Assembly (NCBI GenBank): GCA_035504215.1
Contig: DATJSI010000087.1
Span: 1-33,625 of the forward strand
DNA from: Mycobacteriales bacterium
Lineage (GTDB): Bacteria > Actinomycetota > Actinomycetes > JAFAQI01
Direction: 5' to 3'
Length of the DNA stretch: 33,625 nucleotides
The notes beneath the pieces are model-generated. The model made no database searches and was not told the DNA's origin. It worked only from the letters and a program-made list of their open reading frames with translations. This document shows positions 23,133-30,221 of this stretch, piece by piece. A program made the translations under genes and the position numbers. Every line of letters starts with the position of its first letter. The stretch's first letter is position 1.

Positions 23133-24259
23133 CCGACCCCCACCACGCTGGGTTGAGCGGCTGGCGCCGGCCGGCTTGGGCGGATCGGGCGCGGGCGAGG
23201 CAGCGGCGGTGCAACCCACGCCGGTAGCAGCGCGAGCAGCAGGCCGAGCGCGGGCAGCAGCGGAAGTCCGGGCGCAACCAACGGGGACGTGGACGGCGCG
23301 AGTGCGGACGCCGGCCCGAGACACAGTGCAACCGCGGCGGCGAGCCCGGTCCCCGCGACCAGCCACTCGGGCCAGCGCCACGGGTCGGGTCGGTAGCGGG
23401 TCCGGCCGCCGCGGCGGGCGCCGAGGGCGAAGCCGGCCGCGGTCAGCGCAGCGCCGACGACGAGCAGCGGTACGCCGAGCCCGCTCGGAGCCGACCGCTC
23501 GACCAGCCCGTAGCTGCTCGCGACCATTGCCAGCAACCCGATGAGCGTGAGCCCTGCCGTGGCCCGCCGGACTGCCGCCGGCGTCGCGCCTCGCCGGCCG
23601 AAACCGCGGGCGTCCAACGCCGCCGCTAGGTCCACCGAGCGTTCGAGGGCGCCCTCGAGCACCGGGATCGCGATGCCGCGGATCCGGCGCAGACCGCGGT
23701 CGGAGCGGCCGCGGATCCGCCGCGCGGTGCGCAGCCGGCCGACCGCGGCCACCGCTTGCGGGGCGACTGCGAGGGCGACCGTGATCGCGACGCCGGCCTC
23801 GTAGAGCGCGCCGGGCAGCGACTTCAGCAGCCGGCGCGGGCTGGTCAGCGCGTTGGCAGCGCCGATGCAGCAGAAGATGACGCCGAGCCGCAGGCCGTCG
23901 TACGACGAGGCGAGCACGCCCTCCAGCGTGATCGGCCCGCCGATCCGCACTCCTGCCATCCAGGACGGCAACGGGAGCACGGGCAGCCGGACGATGACGT
24001 GCGCGCCCGGCTGGCTGCCCAGCAGCGCGTAGAGCGCGACCCGGATGACGATCGCGAGCAATCCGACCTTCAGGAACATCGCGTACGACGCGCTCCACGG
24101 CGTCGCCGGTCGCCGCGCCGCGACGACGTACCCCGTGATCGCGACGATCGCCACCAGCAGGATCGGGTTGGTCGTGCGGCTGGCCGCGACCGCGAGGGCG
24201 GCCGCCCAGAGCCACCAGGCACCGGGGTGCAGCATCCGCGGCAGCCGGTGCCCGGTCAC
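23129..24259 (-). CDS. ecfT: ECF transporter transmembrane protein EcfT (CbiQ family)
   Basis: The membrane scaffold of the ECF transporter: 376 residues with about eight hydrophobic helices. After the N-terminal helices (WWLWAAALAVAAS, PILLVAIVAITGYVVAA, LKVGLLAIVIRVALYALLG) come the cytoplasmic coupling helices with ALYEAGVAITVALAVAPQAV and the conserved ARG motif LAAALDARGFGRRG, which contacts the ATPase. The C-terminal third contains additional helices (LTLIGLLAMVASSYGL, LLVVGAALTAAGFAL, WLVAGTGLAAAVALCL, LLPALGLLLALLPAW), so it is longer than a minimal CbiQ. GTG 24259 overlaps the stop of the DUF4430 gene (GTGA); ATG 24235 is an alternative start. It is co-transcribed with the upstream extracellular proteins and the downstream ATPase. 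Confidence 0.94.
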   Translation of the reverse strand: MTGHRLPRMLHPGAWWLWAAALAVAASRTTNPILLVAIVAITGYVVAARRPATPWSASYAMFLKVGLLAIVIRVALYALLGSQPGAHVIVRLPVLPLPSWMAGVRIGGPITLEGVLASSYDGLRLGVIFCCIGAANALTSPRRLLKSLPGALYEAGVAITVALAVAPQAVAAVGRLRTARRIRGRSDRGLRRIRGIAIPVLEGALERSVDLAAALDARGFGRRGATPAAVRRATAGLTLIGLLAMVASSYGLVERSAPSGLGVPLLVVGAALTAAGFALGARRGGRTRYRPDPWRWPEWLVAGTGLAAAVALCLGPASALAPSTSPLVAPGLPLLPALGLLLALLPAWVAPPLPRPRPIRPSRPAPAAQPSVVGVG

Positions 24260-25098
24260 GGCAGCCGTCCCGAACGCCGGAACCGCCGGACTGCGAGCCC
24301 GCCGATCACGGCGATGGCGACCAGGCCGATGACGATCGGAATCCAGTCGGTGTGGCCGGCGGCGCGGACCGTCCCGGACAGCACGACGCTCGAAGGGCTC
24401 GCGCTCGGTGCCGAGCCGGCCGGCGTTGCGTGCATCCGCGGTTTCGAACGGTGATCGGAACCTCGACCCTTGCTCCTGTGCTTGGTCGGCGGCGACGCGG
24501 ACGGCGCGGCGGTCCGGCTCGAGACGGCAGCGCTCGGCGACGAGCTCGGTTGCGAGTGATGGGCCGATGGATGCGGGGACGGCGACGCAGTCGGGGACGC
24601 GCTCGCTGCCGGCTTGCAGATCTCGGCGTACGGCACGTTGTCCGGTGTGCGCGGCGTGCCGTCGTCGTACACCCACCCTTCGGTGGACTTGTTCACCGGT
24701 TGGTACGTCGACGGGCCCTCGCTGCTGTAGACCCACTTCGTCGAGCCGGGGGCGCGGTGGAAGTACGCCCAGTAGTGGGTGTCGTCGATGTCCGCGCAGC
24801 CGGACTTCGGCAACCCGTCGATCGTGCAGAGCAGCCCGTCGCTGCGGAAGCCGACGCTGTGACCCGCGGCCTGCAGCACGTCGACTCCGGTCGCGCCCTT
24901 ATGGACCTTCGCACAGCTCGTGCTGACGTCGCTGCCGAGCGAGCGGGCGTCGACGACGAGTGCGACGCAGATCGTCGTTGCTTTACCGGCCGCGTGCGGC
25001 GCGGTCGAGCGGTCCGCGGCCACGGCCGCGCCGGGCATGACGGTCGCTACTGCAGCGACTGCCAGGCCGAGCGCGAGCCGATGGCGCGAACCGGTCAT
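24256..25098 (-). CDS. Membrane-anchored DUF4430-like (transcobalamin beta-like) protein
   Basis: A 280-residue exported protein. A signal peptide spans about 1-28 (LALGLAVAAVATVMPGAAVA-AD). Residues 40-160 form a small beta domain like DUF4430, with GVDVLQAAGHSVGF, LLCTIDGLPKSGC and THYWAYFHRAPGSTKWVYSS, and five or more cysteines that may form disulfides. A Ser/Pro/Lys-rich spacer (about 163-240) leads to a C-terminal membrane helix (252-270) and a basic stop-transfer RRFRR, so the domain is tethered to the outer face of the membrane. DUF4430 is the fold of the C-terminal beta domain of eukaryotic transcobalamin and intrinsic factor. ATG 25098 follows an AAGGAG site that overlaps the preceding stop, 7 bp upstream. 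A role presenting cobalamin to the ECF transporter is inferred. Confidence 0.87.
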   Translation of the reverse strand: MTGSRHRLALGLAVAAVATVMPGAAVAADRSTAPHAAGKATTICVALVVDARSLGSDVSTSCAKVHKGATGVDVLQAAGHSVGFRSDGLLCTIDGLPKSGCADIDDTHYWAYFHRAPGSTKWVYSSEGPSTYQPVNKSTEGWVYDDGTPRTPDNVPYAEICKPAASASPTASPSPHPSAHHSQPSSSPSAAVSSRTAAPSASPPTKHRSKGRGSDHRSKPRMHATPAGSAPSASPSSVVLSGTVRAAGHTDWIPIVIGLVAIAVIGGLAVRRFRRSGRLP

Positions 25099-25105
25099 GG
25101 ACTCC

Positions 25106-26224
25106 TTACTTCCGCTTCGCCGTGCAGGCCAGCACCGGAGCGGCCTTGGCGGCTCCGGTCTTGGTGATCCGTGCAAGCGGCTTGCCGGCCAGGGCCTGCG
25201 CCGCCTGGCTGGTGGCGAGTAAGGCGGCGGCGTCGTAGCTGCCCTGGTACCTCACCGCGCCGCGCCGGGCGACCCGGCCCGTGCACCCCACCTGGTGCTT
25301 CTCGAGCCACTTCTGCGGCTTGGTCGCGCTCTTGCCGCCCGCGATCAGCGCTTGCACCGCGAGTGCGGTCGAGTTGGCGTTCGCCGGCGTGCCGAACCCG
25401 CCGCCGCTGTGCTCGGCCCGCTTCAGCCAGGTGAGCCCGAGCGTCGCTGCTGTGTGGTCGCGCGCAGCGAGCAGCGCCTGGACGGCGTACCCGGTCGAGT
25501 CGACGTCCTTGACCGCCTTGCAGGCGGTGGCCGGGTCGGACTCCAGCTCGGTCGGGTAGCCGCCGTCGCCGCACTGCTGGGCGGCAAGGAAGCTGACCGC
25601 GGCGGCGTCGGGAGCGTCGGCAGCGTGCGGGCTGTTCGCCAGGCCGAGGACGGCGAGCGCCTGCCCGACCGTCGAGAAGTAATCGAAGCTCGGCTTGGTG
25701 CCCTTCTGGTTCTGCTGGAACTCGCCCGGCGCTGCGCCGCGAACGCCTTCCGTCGCCTTGACCGCGTTGACCAGGTTCAGCCCGCCGAAGGAGTGCACGT
25801 CGACCCGCTGCGCCTCGGCAACCAGCAGCAGCTTGCCGAATGCTCCGGGGTCGTAGGTCGCAACGGAATGGCCGGCGTAGGCCTTGACGTGTGCTTCGAG
25901 GTAGCGAGTCGCTCGCGCGGCTGCGGCCTGCGCGACGTGCGCCGCATCCATCGACAAGATCGCGTCGGCCGTCTCGCCGTAGTTGACATAGACGATGGTC
26001 TTCTTGCCGGAGACGTAGCTGCCGTCGAGATGGTCGTGGTGCTTGCCGATCAGCGACCGGGCAAGGAAGCCGGCGGCCGCGGCGGCCGGGCGCTTCGTCT
26101 TCGTCGCGTGGTGTGCGGCGGCGGGGGCCTTCGGTCGGGCAATGGCCGAGCCGGTGGCGCCGAGCGAGGCGACCGCGACCCCGCTCAGGGCCGCCAGCAC
26201 GGCGGTACGTCGGATCAGGTTCAC
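25106..26224 (-). CDS. Secreted alpha/alpha-barrel repeat protein (transcobalamin alpha-like)
   Basis: A 372-residue exported protein and the first gene of the ECF operon. The signal sequence covers about 1-30 (TAVLAALSGVAVASLG), followed by an Ala/Lys/His-rich spacer. The mature part has prenyltransferase/squalene-cyclase-type repeats, which build an alpha6/alpha6 barrel: AVSFLAAQQCGDGGYP with DVDSTGYAVQALLAA (209-253), LTWLKRAEHSGGGFGTP with ANSTALAVQALIAGG (264-297), and WLEKHQ with YDAAALLATSQAAQALAG (306-347). No terpene-cyclase DxDD motif is seen, so a binding rather than catalytic barrel is likely. This is the fold of the alpha domain of transcobalamin/intrinsic factor. GTG 26224 is fixed by AGGAGG five nt upstream; an ATG at 26374 lies in the riboswitch leader and is rejected. 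Expression is probably governed by the riboswitch. Confidence 0.88.
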   Translation of the reverse strand: MNLIRRTAVLAALSGVAVASLGATGSAIARPKAPAAAHHATKTKRPAAAAAGFLARSLIGKHHDHLDGSYVSGKKTIVYVNYGETADAILSMDAAHVAQAAAARATRYLEAHVKAYAGHSVATYDPGAFGKLLLVAEAQRVDVHSFGGLNLVNAVKATEGVRGAAPGEFQQNQKGTKPSFDYFSTVGQALAVLGLANSPHAADAPDAAAVSFLAAQQCGDGGYPTELESDPATACKAVKDVDSTGYAVQALLAARDHTAATLGLTWLKRAEHSGGGFGTPANANSTALAVQALIAGGKSATKPQKWLEKHQVGCTGRVARRGAVRYQGSYDAAALLATSQAAQALAGKPLARITKTGAAKAAPVLACTAKRK

Positions 26225-26249
26225 GCGTCCTCCTGGTGGGCGAGGACGC
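26225..26249 (-). promoter_or_regulatory. SD-sequestering hairpin of the cobalamin operon
   Basis: On the minus strand GCGTCCT (26249-26243) pairs perfectly with AGGACGC (26231-26225), which directly precedes the GTG 26224 start. The Shine-Dalgarno AGGAGG (26234-26229) is half inside the stem and half in the 11-nt loop. This looks like the expression platform of a translation-controlling riboswitch. Confidence 0.6.
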
Positions 26250-26382
26250 GGGGTCGGCTCCGAGCCACCTCCGGCACGCGAACGCCCTCGCGGCGCAGCC
26301 GATCGGCTACGACGAGAGGGCGGTTGACGGGCGGTGTCGCCCGGGCTCCGCCCGCGTTCCTCGACGGTTGTCATGGAGCCCT

Positions 26383-26508
26383 CGCCGAACGCGGGTATCC
26401 CGGCTCGCCTCAGGATCGAGGCCTACGGTTGCGGGTCAGCGCCGGACTTCGACCGGCTTCCCCCGCCCACGGCGATTGCCTCCCGATCGGATCACACCCG
26501 TGTCGGCG
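26383..26508 (-). promoter_or_regulatory. Cobalamin riboswitch
   Basis: A minus-strand leader 134 bp before the export/ECF operon's SD hairpin. The core is unmistakable for the B12-element family: GGGGGAA, then the stem-loop GCCGGTCGAAGTCCGGC (26457-26441), then the B12-box region GCTGACCCGCAACCGTA (26440-26424), a GGCCTC/GAGGC helix, and GAGCCGGGATACC near the 3' end. The outer P1 helix closes well: CGCCGACACGGGT (26508-26496) pairs with ACCCGCGTTCGGCG (26396-26383) with small interruptions. Control of the downstream genes by cobalamin is established for the family. The effector for this copy is inferred from the core sequence. The ligand subclass is not determined. Confidence 0.9.
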
Positions 26509-26542
26509 GCGTCAACGCGGGGGTGGCGTGCGCGGATGCCAC

Positions 26543-26548
26543 TACCGT
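26543..26548 (+). promoter_or_regulatory. -10 hexamer of leaderless 69-aa gene
   Basis: TACCGT, 6 nt, GTG 26555 on the plus strand. It lies only 35 bp from the 5' end of the riboswitch on the other strand, so the divergent promoters must nearly overlap. Confidence 0.45.
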
Positions 26549-26554
26549 GGCGCG

Positions 26555-26764
26555 GTGGGCTGGACCTGGCGGTATGAGAACGAGGCCGGCGACGTCCTCG
26601 ATCCGGATGACGCGCCGATGACCGAGAACTTCCCGACCCAGGGCGACGCGGAGACCTGGCTGGGCGAGAGCTGGCGCCAGCTGCTCGCGGCGGGCGTCGA
26701 CGCCGTTGTACTCCTCGAGGACGGCCGCGAGGTCTACGGCCCGATGAGCCTGCACGCGGAGTAA
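26555..26764 (+). CDS. Small conserved actinobacterial protein (69 aa)
   Basis: A 69-residue soluble protein starting MGWTWRYENEAGDVLDPDD (GTG start) and ending DGREVYGPMSLHAE. The opening WTWRYE, the middle QGDAETWLGESWRQLL and the final YGPMSLHAE are hallmarks I recall from a widespread small actinobacterial hypothetical protein of the same length. It is acidic and probably a single mixed alpha/beta domain; its function is unknown. The GTG start has a leaderless-type TACCGT box. It is divergent from the riboswitch operon and separated from the pyrimidine operon by two hairpins, so it is likely a single-gene unit. Confidence 0.82.
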   Translation: MGWTWRYENEAGDVLDPDDAPMTENFPTQGDAETWLGESWRQLLAAGVDAVVLLEDGREVYGPMSLHAE

Positions 26765-26769
26765 GCCGC

Positions 26770-26819
26770 GCGGCTCGAAGAGCCGCCGCCCAAACCCTCG
26801 CTCACGGAAGAGCGTGGGT
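26770..26819 (+). terminator. Two consecutive hairpins after the 69-aa gene
   Basis: Six bases after the stop, GCGGCTC and GAGCCGC (26770-26776, 26780-26786) form a 7-bp stem with a GAA loop. A second hairpin follows: ACCC-CGCTC with GAGCG-GGGT (26794-26819), with one T:T mismatch. There is no U-tract. Together they probably separate the small gene from the amidohydrolase operon. Confidence 0.5.
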
Positions 26820-26867
26820 GGGTCGCCGGGTTTGAAGCCGGGCGGGTGGTGAGGGGAAGATGCGCGG

Positions 26868-27716
26868 ATGAGTGTTGTCAAAGCTGCCATTACCCAGGTC
26901 GCCTGGACCGGTGACAAGGACACGATGATCAAGCGTCACGAAGCGCTGGCTCGCGACGCTGCCGCCGCCGGCGCACAGATCATCGGGTTCCAGGAGCTGT
27001 TCTACGGGCCGTACTTCGGGATCGTCCAGGACCAGAAGTACTACTCCTACGTCGAGCCGATCCCCGGGCCGACGACCGAGCGCTTCCAGGCCCTCGCCAA
27101 GGAGCTCGGCCTGGTCATCGTGCTGCCGATCTACGAGGTCGCCAACGAGGGGGAGTACTACAACACCGCGGCGGTGATCGACGCCGACGGCAGCCTGCTC
27201 GGCCGCTACCGCAAGCACCACATCCCGCACCTGCCGCAGTTCTGGGAGAAGTTCTACTTCCGGCCCGGCAATCTCGGTTATCCGGTGTTCGACACCGCGG
27301 TCGGCCGGGTCGGCGTTTACATCTGCTACGACCGGCACTTCCCCGAGGGCTGGCGCGAGCTCGGGCTGAACAACGCCCAGATCGTGTTCAACCCGTCCGC
27401 GACCAAGCCCGGACTGTCGAACCGGCTGTGGGAGATCGAGCAGCCGGCCGCGGCCGCGGCCAACCAGTACTTCATCGCCGCCAACAACCGGATCGGGATC
27501 GAGTCGGAGGAGTTCGGCGACGAAGCGGTGAAGTTCTACGGGTCGAGCTACTTCGTCGGCCCGCGCGGCACCTACGTCGGTGACGTCGCGTCGACCGACC
27601 AGGAGGAGCTGGTGATCCGGGACCTCGACCTCGACGAGATCCTGCACGCGCGCAACGACTGGCAGTTCTACCGCGACCGGCGCCCCGACTCCTACACGAA
27701 GACGAGCGCACCGTGA
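26868..27716 (+). CDS. Carbon-nitrogen hydrolase, beta-ureidopropionase-like
   Basis: A nitrilase-superfamily enzyme of 282 residues. The Glu-Lys-Cys triad is visible: Glu43 in FQELFYGPYF, Lys116 in RYRKHHIP, Cys153 in ICYDRHFPEGWRELG. The sequence context (PQFWEKFYFRPGN) is that of N-carbamoyl-beta-alanine/N-carbamoylputrescine amidohydrolases. The next gene is a dihydropyrimidinase, which would supply N-carbamoyl-beta-alanine. The likely reaction is therefore the last step of reductive pyrimidine breakdown, giving beta-alanine, CO2 and ammonia. ATG 26868 has a GAGGGG site upstream. The stop overlaps the next start by 4 nt. Confidence 0.92.
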   Translation: MSVVKAAITQVAWTGDKDTMIKRHEALARDAAAAGAQIIGFQELFYGPYFGIVQDQKYYSYVEPIPGPTTERFQALAKELGLVIVLPIYEVANEGEYYNTAAVIDADGSLLGRYRKHHIPHLPQFWEKFYFRPGNLGYPVFDTAVGRVGVYICYDRHFPEGWRELGLNNAQIVFNPSATKPGLSNRLWEIEQPAAAAANQYFIAANNRIGIESEEFGDEAVKFYGSSYFVGPRGTYVGDVASTDQEELVIRDLDLDEILHARNDWQFYRDRRPDSYTKTSAP

Positions 27717-29134
27717 CCGTTCTCATCAAGGGCGGCACGGTGGTCAGCTCGACCGGCTCGGCCGAGCAGGACGTCCTCGTCGACGGCGAGCGGATCGCCG
27801 CGGTCCTCGCGCCGGGGTCGGGCGCGCTCGGCGACCTGGCCGCCTCCGCGGAGCGGGTGATCGACGCGTCCGGGAAGTACGTCATCCCGGGCGGCGTCGA
27901 CGGTCACACGCACATGGAGATGCCGTTCGGCGGGACCTACGCCTCGGACACCTTCGAGACCGGCACTCGCGCCGCGGCATGGGGTGGTACGACGACGATC
28001 GTCGACTTCGTCGTGCAGGCGCACGGTCAGAGAGTGCTGGACCAGCTCGCGCTCTGGCACGACAAGGCCGGCGGCAACTGCGCGATCGACTACGCGTTCC
28101 ACCAGATCATCGGCGAGGTCGACGACGACTCGCTGAAGGCGATGGACGCCCTGATCGACGAAGGTGTCACCAGCTTCAAGCTCTTCATGGCGTATCCCGG
28201 CGTGTTCCTCTCCAGCGACGGCCAGATCGTCCAGGCGATGCAGGCCGCGGCCGGCAACGGCGGGCTGATCATGATGCACGCCGAGAACGGTTCGGCGATC
28301 GACGTACTCGTGCAGCAGGCGCTGGCCCGCGGCGAGACCGCGCCGTACTACCACGGCGTGACGCGGCCCTGGCAGACCGAGCAGGAGGCGACCCACCGTG
28401 CGGTGATGCTCGCCGACATGACCGGGGCTCCGCTGTACGTCGTTCACGTCTCGGCGAAGCAGGCGCTCGAGCGGATCGCCGAGGCGCGCAACGCCGGGCA
28501 GAACGTCTTCGGCGAGACCTGCCCGCAGTACCTCTACCTCTCGCTCGAGGAGAACCTCGGTGCGCCGGGCTTCGAGGGTGCGAAGTGGGTGTGCTCGACG
28601 CCGCTGCGGTCGCGCGCCGAGGGCCACCAGGACGAGCTGTGGCGCTACCTCCGCACCGGCGACGTCACCACCGTGTCGACCGACCACTGCCCGTTCTGCA
28701 TGAAGGACCAGAAGGAGATGGGGATCGGCAACTTCGCGAAGATCCCCAACGGCATCGGCTCGGTCGAGCACCGGATCGACCTGCTCTACCAAGGTGTCGT
28801 CGACGGCCGGATCTCGCTGGAGCGCTGGGTCGACGTCTGCTGTGCGTCGCCGGCGCGGATGTTCGGGTTGTACGGCCGCAAGGGCGTGATCGCCCCGGGC
28901 GCCGACGCCGACATCGTTGTCTACGACCCGAACGGCCACACCAGCATCGGCATCGGCGAGGGCCGCACCCACCACATGAACATGGACTACTCCGCGTGGG
29001 AGGGCTACGAGATCGACGGGCACGTCGACGTCGTGATGTCGCGCGGTCGCGTCATCGTCGACGACGGCAACTACACGGGCGACAAGTCGCACGGCCAGTT
29101 CGTGAAGCGCGGCCTGTCCCAGAACCTCATCTAG
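27713..29134 (+). CDS. hydA: Dihydropyrimidinase / D-hydantoinase
   Basis: A 473-residue amidohydrolase-fold enzyme that opens 5,6-dihydrouracil or hydantoin rings to N-carbamoyl amino acids. The binuclear metal site is complete: His65 and His67 in GHTHMEMPFGG, carboxylated Lys156 in VTSFKLFMAYPG, His189 in MMHAENG, His245 in LYVVHVS, and Asp324 in STDHCPF. GTG 27713 overlaps the stop of the upstream hydrolase, so the two are translationally coupled and act in sequence. The F420-type oxidoreductase gene follows after 19 bp. Substrate preference (dihydrouracil versus hydantoins) cannot be read from the sequence, but the ureidopropionase partner favours dihydropyrimidines. Confidence 0.96.
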   Translation: MTVLIKGGTVVSSTGSAEQDVLVDGERIAAVLAPGSGALGDLAASAERVIDASGKYVIPGGVDGHTHMEMPFGGTYASDTFETGTRAAAWGGTTTIVDFVVQAHGQRVLDQLALWHDKAGGNCAIDYAFHQIIGEVDDDSLKAMDALIDEGVTSFKLFMAYPGVFLSSDGQIVQAMQAAAGNGGLIMMHAENGSAIDVLVQQALARGETAPYYHGVTRPWQTEQEATHRAVMLADMTGAPLYVVHVSAKQALERIAEARNAGQNVFGETCPQYLYLSLEENLGAPGFEGAKWVCSTPLRSRAEGHQDELWRYLRTGDVTTVSTDHCPFCMKDQKEMGIGNFAKIPNGIGSVEHRIDLLYQGVVDGRISLERWVDVCCASPARMFGLYGRKGVIAPGADADIVVYDPNGHTSIGIGEGRTHHMNMDYSAWEGYEIDGHVDVVMSRGRVIVDDGNYTGDKSHGQFVKRGLSQNLI

Positions 29135-29153
29135 AGACGGGACACCAAAGCTC

Positions 29154-30185
29154 ATGGACTTCGGCGTCGTACTGCAGACCGACCCGCCCGCGTGGCGGGT
29201 GGTCGACCTTGCTCGTGAGGCCGAGCAGTACGGCTTCACGCACATGTGGACCTTCGACTCGCACCTGCTGTGGCAGGAGCCGTTCGTCATCTACAGCCAG
29301 GTGCTCTCCGCGACCCATCGGATGAAGGTCGGCCCGATGGTCACGAACCCCGCCACGCGGGACTGGACCGTCACCGCGTCGTTGTTCGCGACCCTCAACG
29401 ACATGTTCGGCAACCGGACCGTGTGCGGGATCGGCCGGGGCGACTCGGCGGTTCGCGTCATCAACGGCGCACCGGTGTCGCTCAAGACGCTGCGCGAGGC
29501 GATCGAGGTGATCCGGCCGCTGGCCAACGGCGGGCAGGCGGACTACAAGGGCAGCCGGCTGCAGTTCCCCTGGGGCGCCGGCTCGCAGCTTCCGATCTGG
29601 GTCGCTGCCTACGGGCCGATGGCGCTCGCGCTCGCCGGCGAGGTCGGCGACGGTTTCATCCTGCAGCTCGCCGACCCCGACATCACGGCCTGGTCGATCC
29701 AGGCAGTGCGGACCGCTGCAGAGGCGGCCGGCCGCAACCCCGACGACCTGACGATCTGCGTCGCCGCCCCGGCGTACGTCACGGATGGTTCGGACACCGG
29801 CCTGGACCACGCCCGCAACCAGTGCCGATGGTTCGGGGGAATGGTCGGCAACCACGTCGCGGACATCGTCGCGAGGTACGGCGCCGACGGCGCGGCCGTG
29901 CCGAAGGCGCTGTCCGACTACATCGCCGGCCGGCAGGGCTACGACTACAACCAGCACGGCAAGGCCGGCAGCGAGCACACCGACTTCGTACCGGACGAGG
30001 TGATCGACCGGTTCTGCCTGCTCGGCCCGGTCGACGCGCAGATCGCGCAGCTCGAGCAGCTGCGGTCGCTCGGCGTCGACCAGTTCGCGCTGTACCTCCA
30101 GCACGACGCGAAGGGCGCAACCCTCGCGGCGTACGGCGATCAGGTGATCCCGGCCGTCAACGCGCGGGCCAGCACCAAGACCTGA
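29154..30185 (+). CDS. LLM-class F420-dependent oxidoreductase (TIGR03842-like)
   Basis: A 343-residue luciferase-like TIM-barrel protein. Features are the opening MDFGVVLQTDPPAWRVVDLA, HMWTFDSHLLWQEPFV, VGPMVTNPATRDWTVTAS, FGNRTVCGIGRGDSAVR (the phosphate-binding region of F420/FMN), and IWVAAYGPMALALAGEVGDGFIL. It resembles the TIGR03842 group, which I recall next to hydantoinase genes in actinobacteria. It closes the operon after the ureidopropionase and dihydropyrimidinase. No classical dihydropyrimidine dehydrogenase is present, so this enzyme might reduce the pyrimidine ring with reduced F420. That is an inference; an oxygenase role as in the Rut pathway is the main alternative. No strong ribosome binding site precedes ATG 29154. 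Confidence 0.92.
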   Translation: MDFGVVLQTDPPAWRVVDLAREAEQYGFTHMWTFDSHLLWQEPFVIYSQVLSATHRMKVGPMVTNPATRDWTVTASLFATLNDMFGNRTVCGIGRGDSAVRVINGAPVSLKTLREAIEVIRPLANGGQADYKGSRLQFPWGAGSQLPIWVAAYGPMALALAGEVGDGFILQLADPDITAWSIQAVRTAAEAAGRNPDDLTICVAAPAYVTDGSDTGLDHARNQCRWFGGMVGNHVADIVARYGADGAAVPKALSDYIAGRQGYDYNQHGKAGSEHTDFVPDEVIDRFCLLGPVDAQIAQLEQLRSLGVDQFALYLQHDAKGATLAAYGDQVIPAVNARASTKT

Positions 30186-30194
30186 GCGGAGGCC

Positions 30195-30221
30195 GACTCG
30201 CCGCCGCCGAGAGGCGGAGTC
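30195..30221. terminator. Possible bidirectional terminator
   Basis: GACT-CCGCC and GGCGG-AGTC arms with a 2-nt bulge (30195-30221) lie between the convergent F420-oxidoreductase and phosphohexomutase genes and overlap the stop codon of the latter. No U-tract. Confidence 0.4.

Noticed and set aside
25106-26224. Terpene cyclase or prenyltransferase enzyme
   Set aside because: The repeats match the fold, but the protein is exported, lacks the DxDD/DDxxD-type catalytic motif, and lies in a B12-riboswitch transporter operon; a binding protein is more likely.
26265-26374. N-terminal extension of the barrel protein to ATG 26374
   Set aside because: It would overlap the riboswitch expression platform, encode a basic low-complexity stretch before the signal peptide, and ignore the perfect AGGAGG before GTG 26224.
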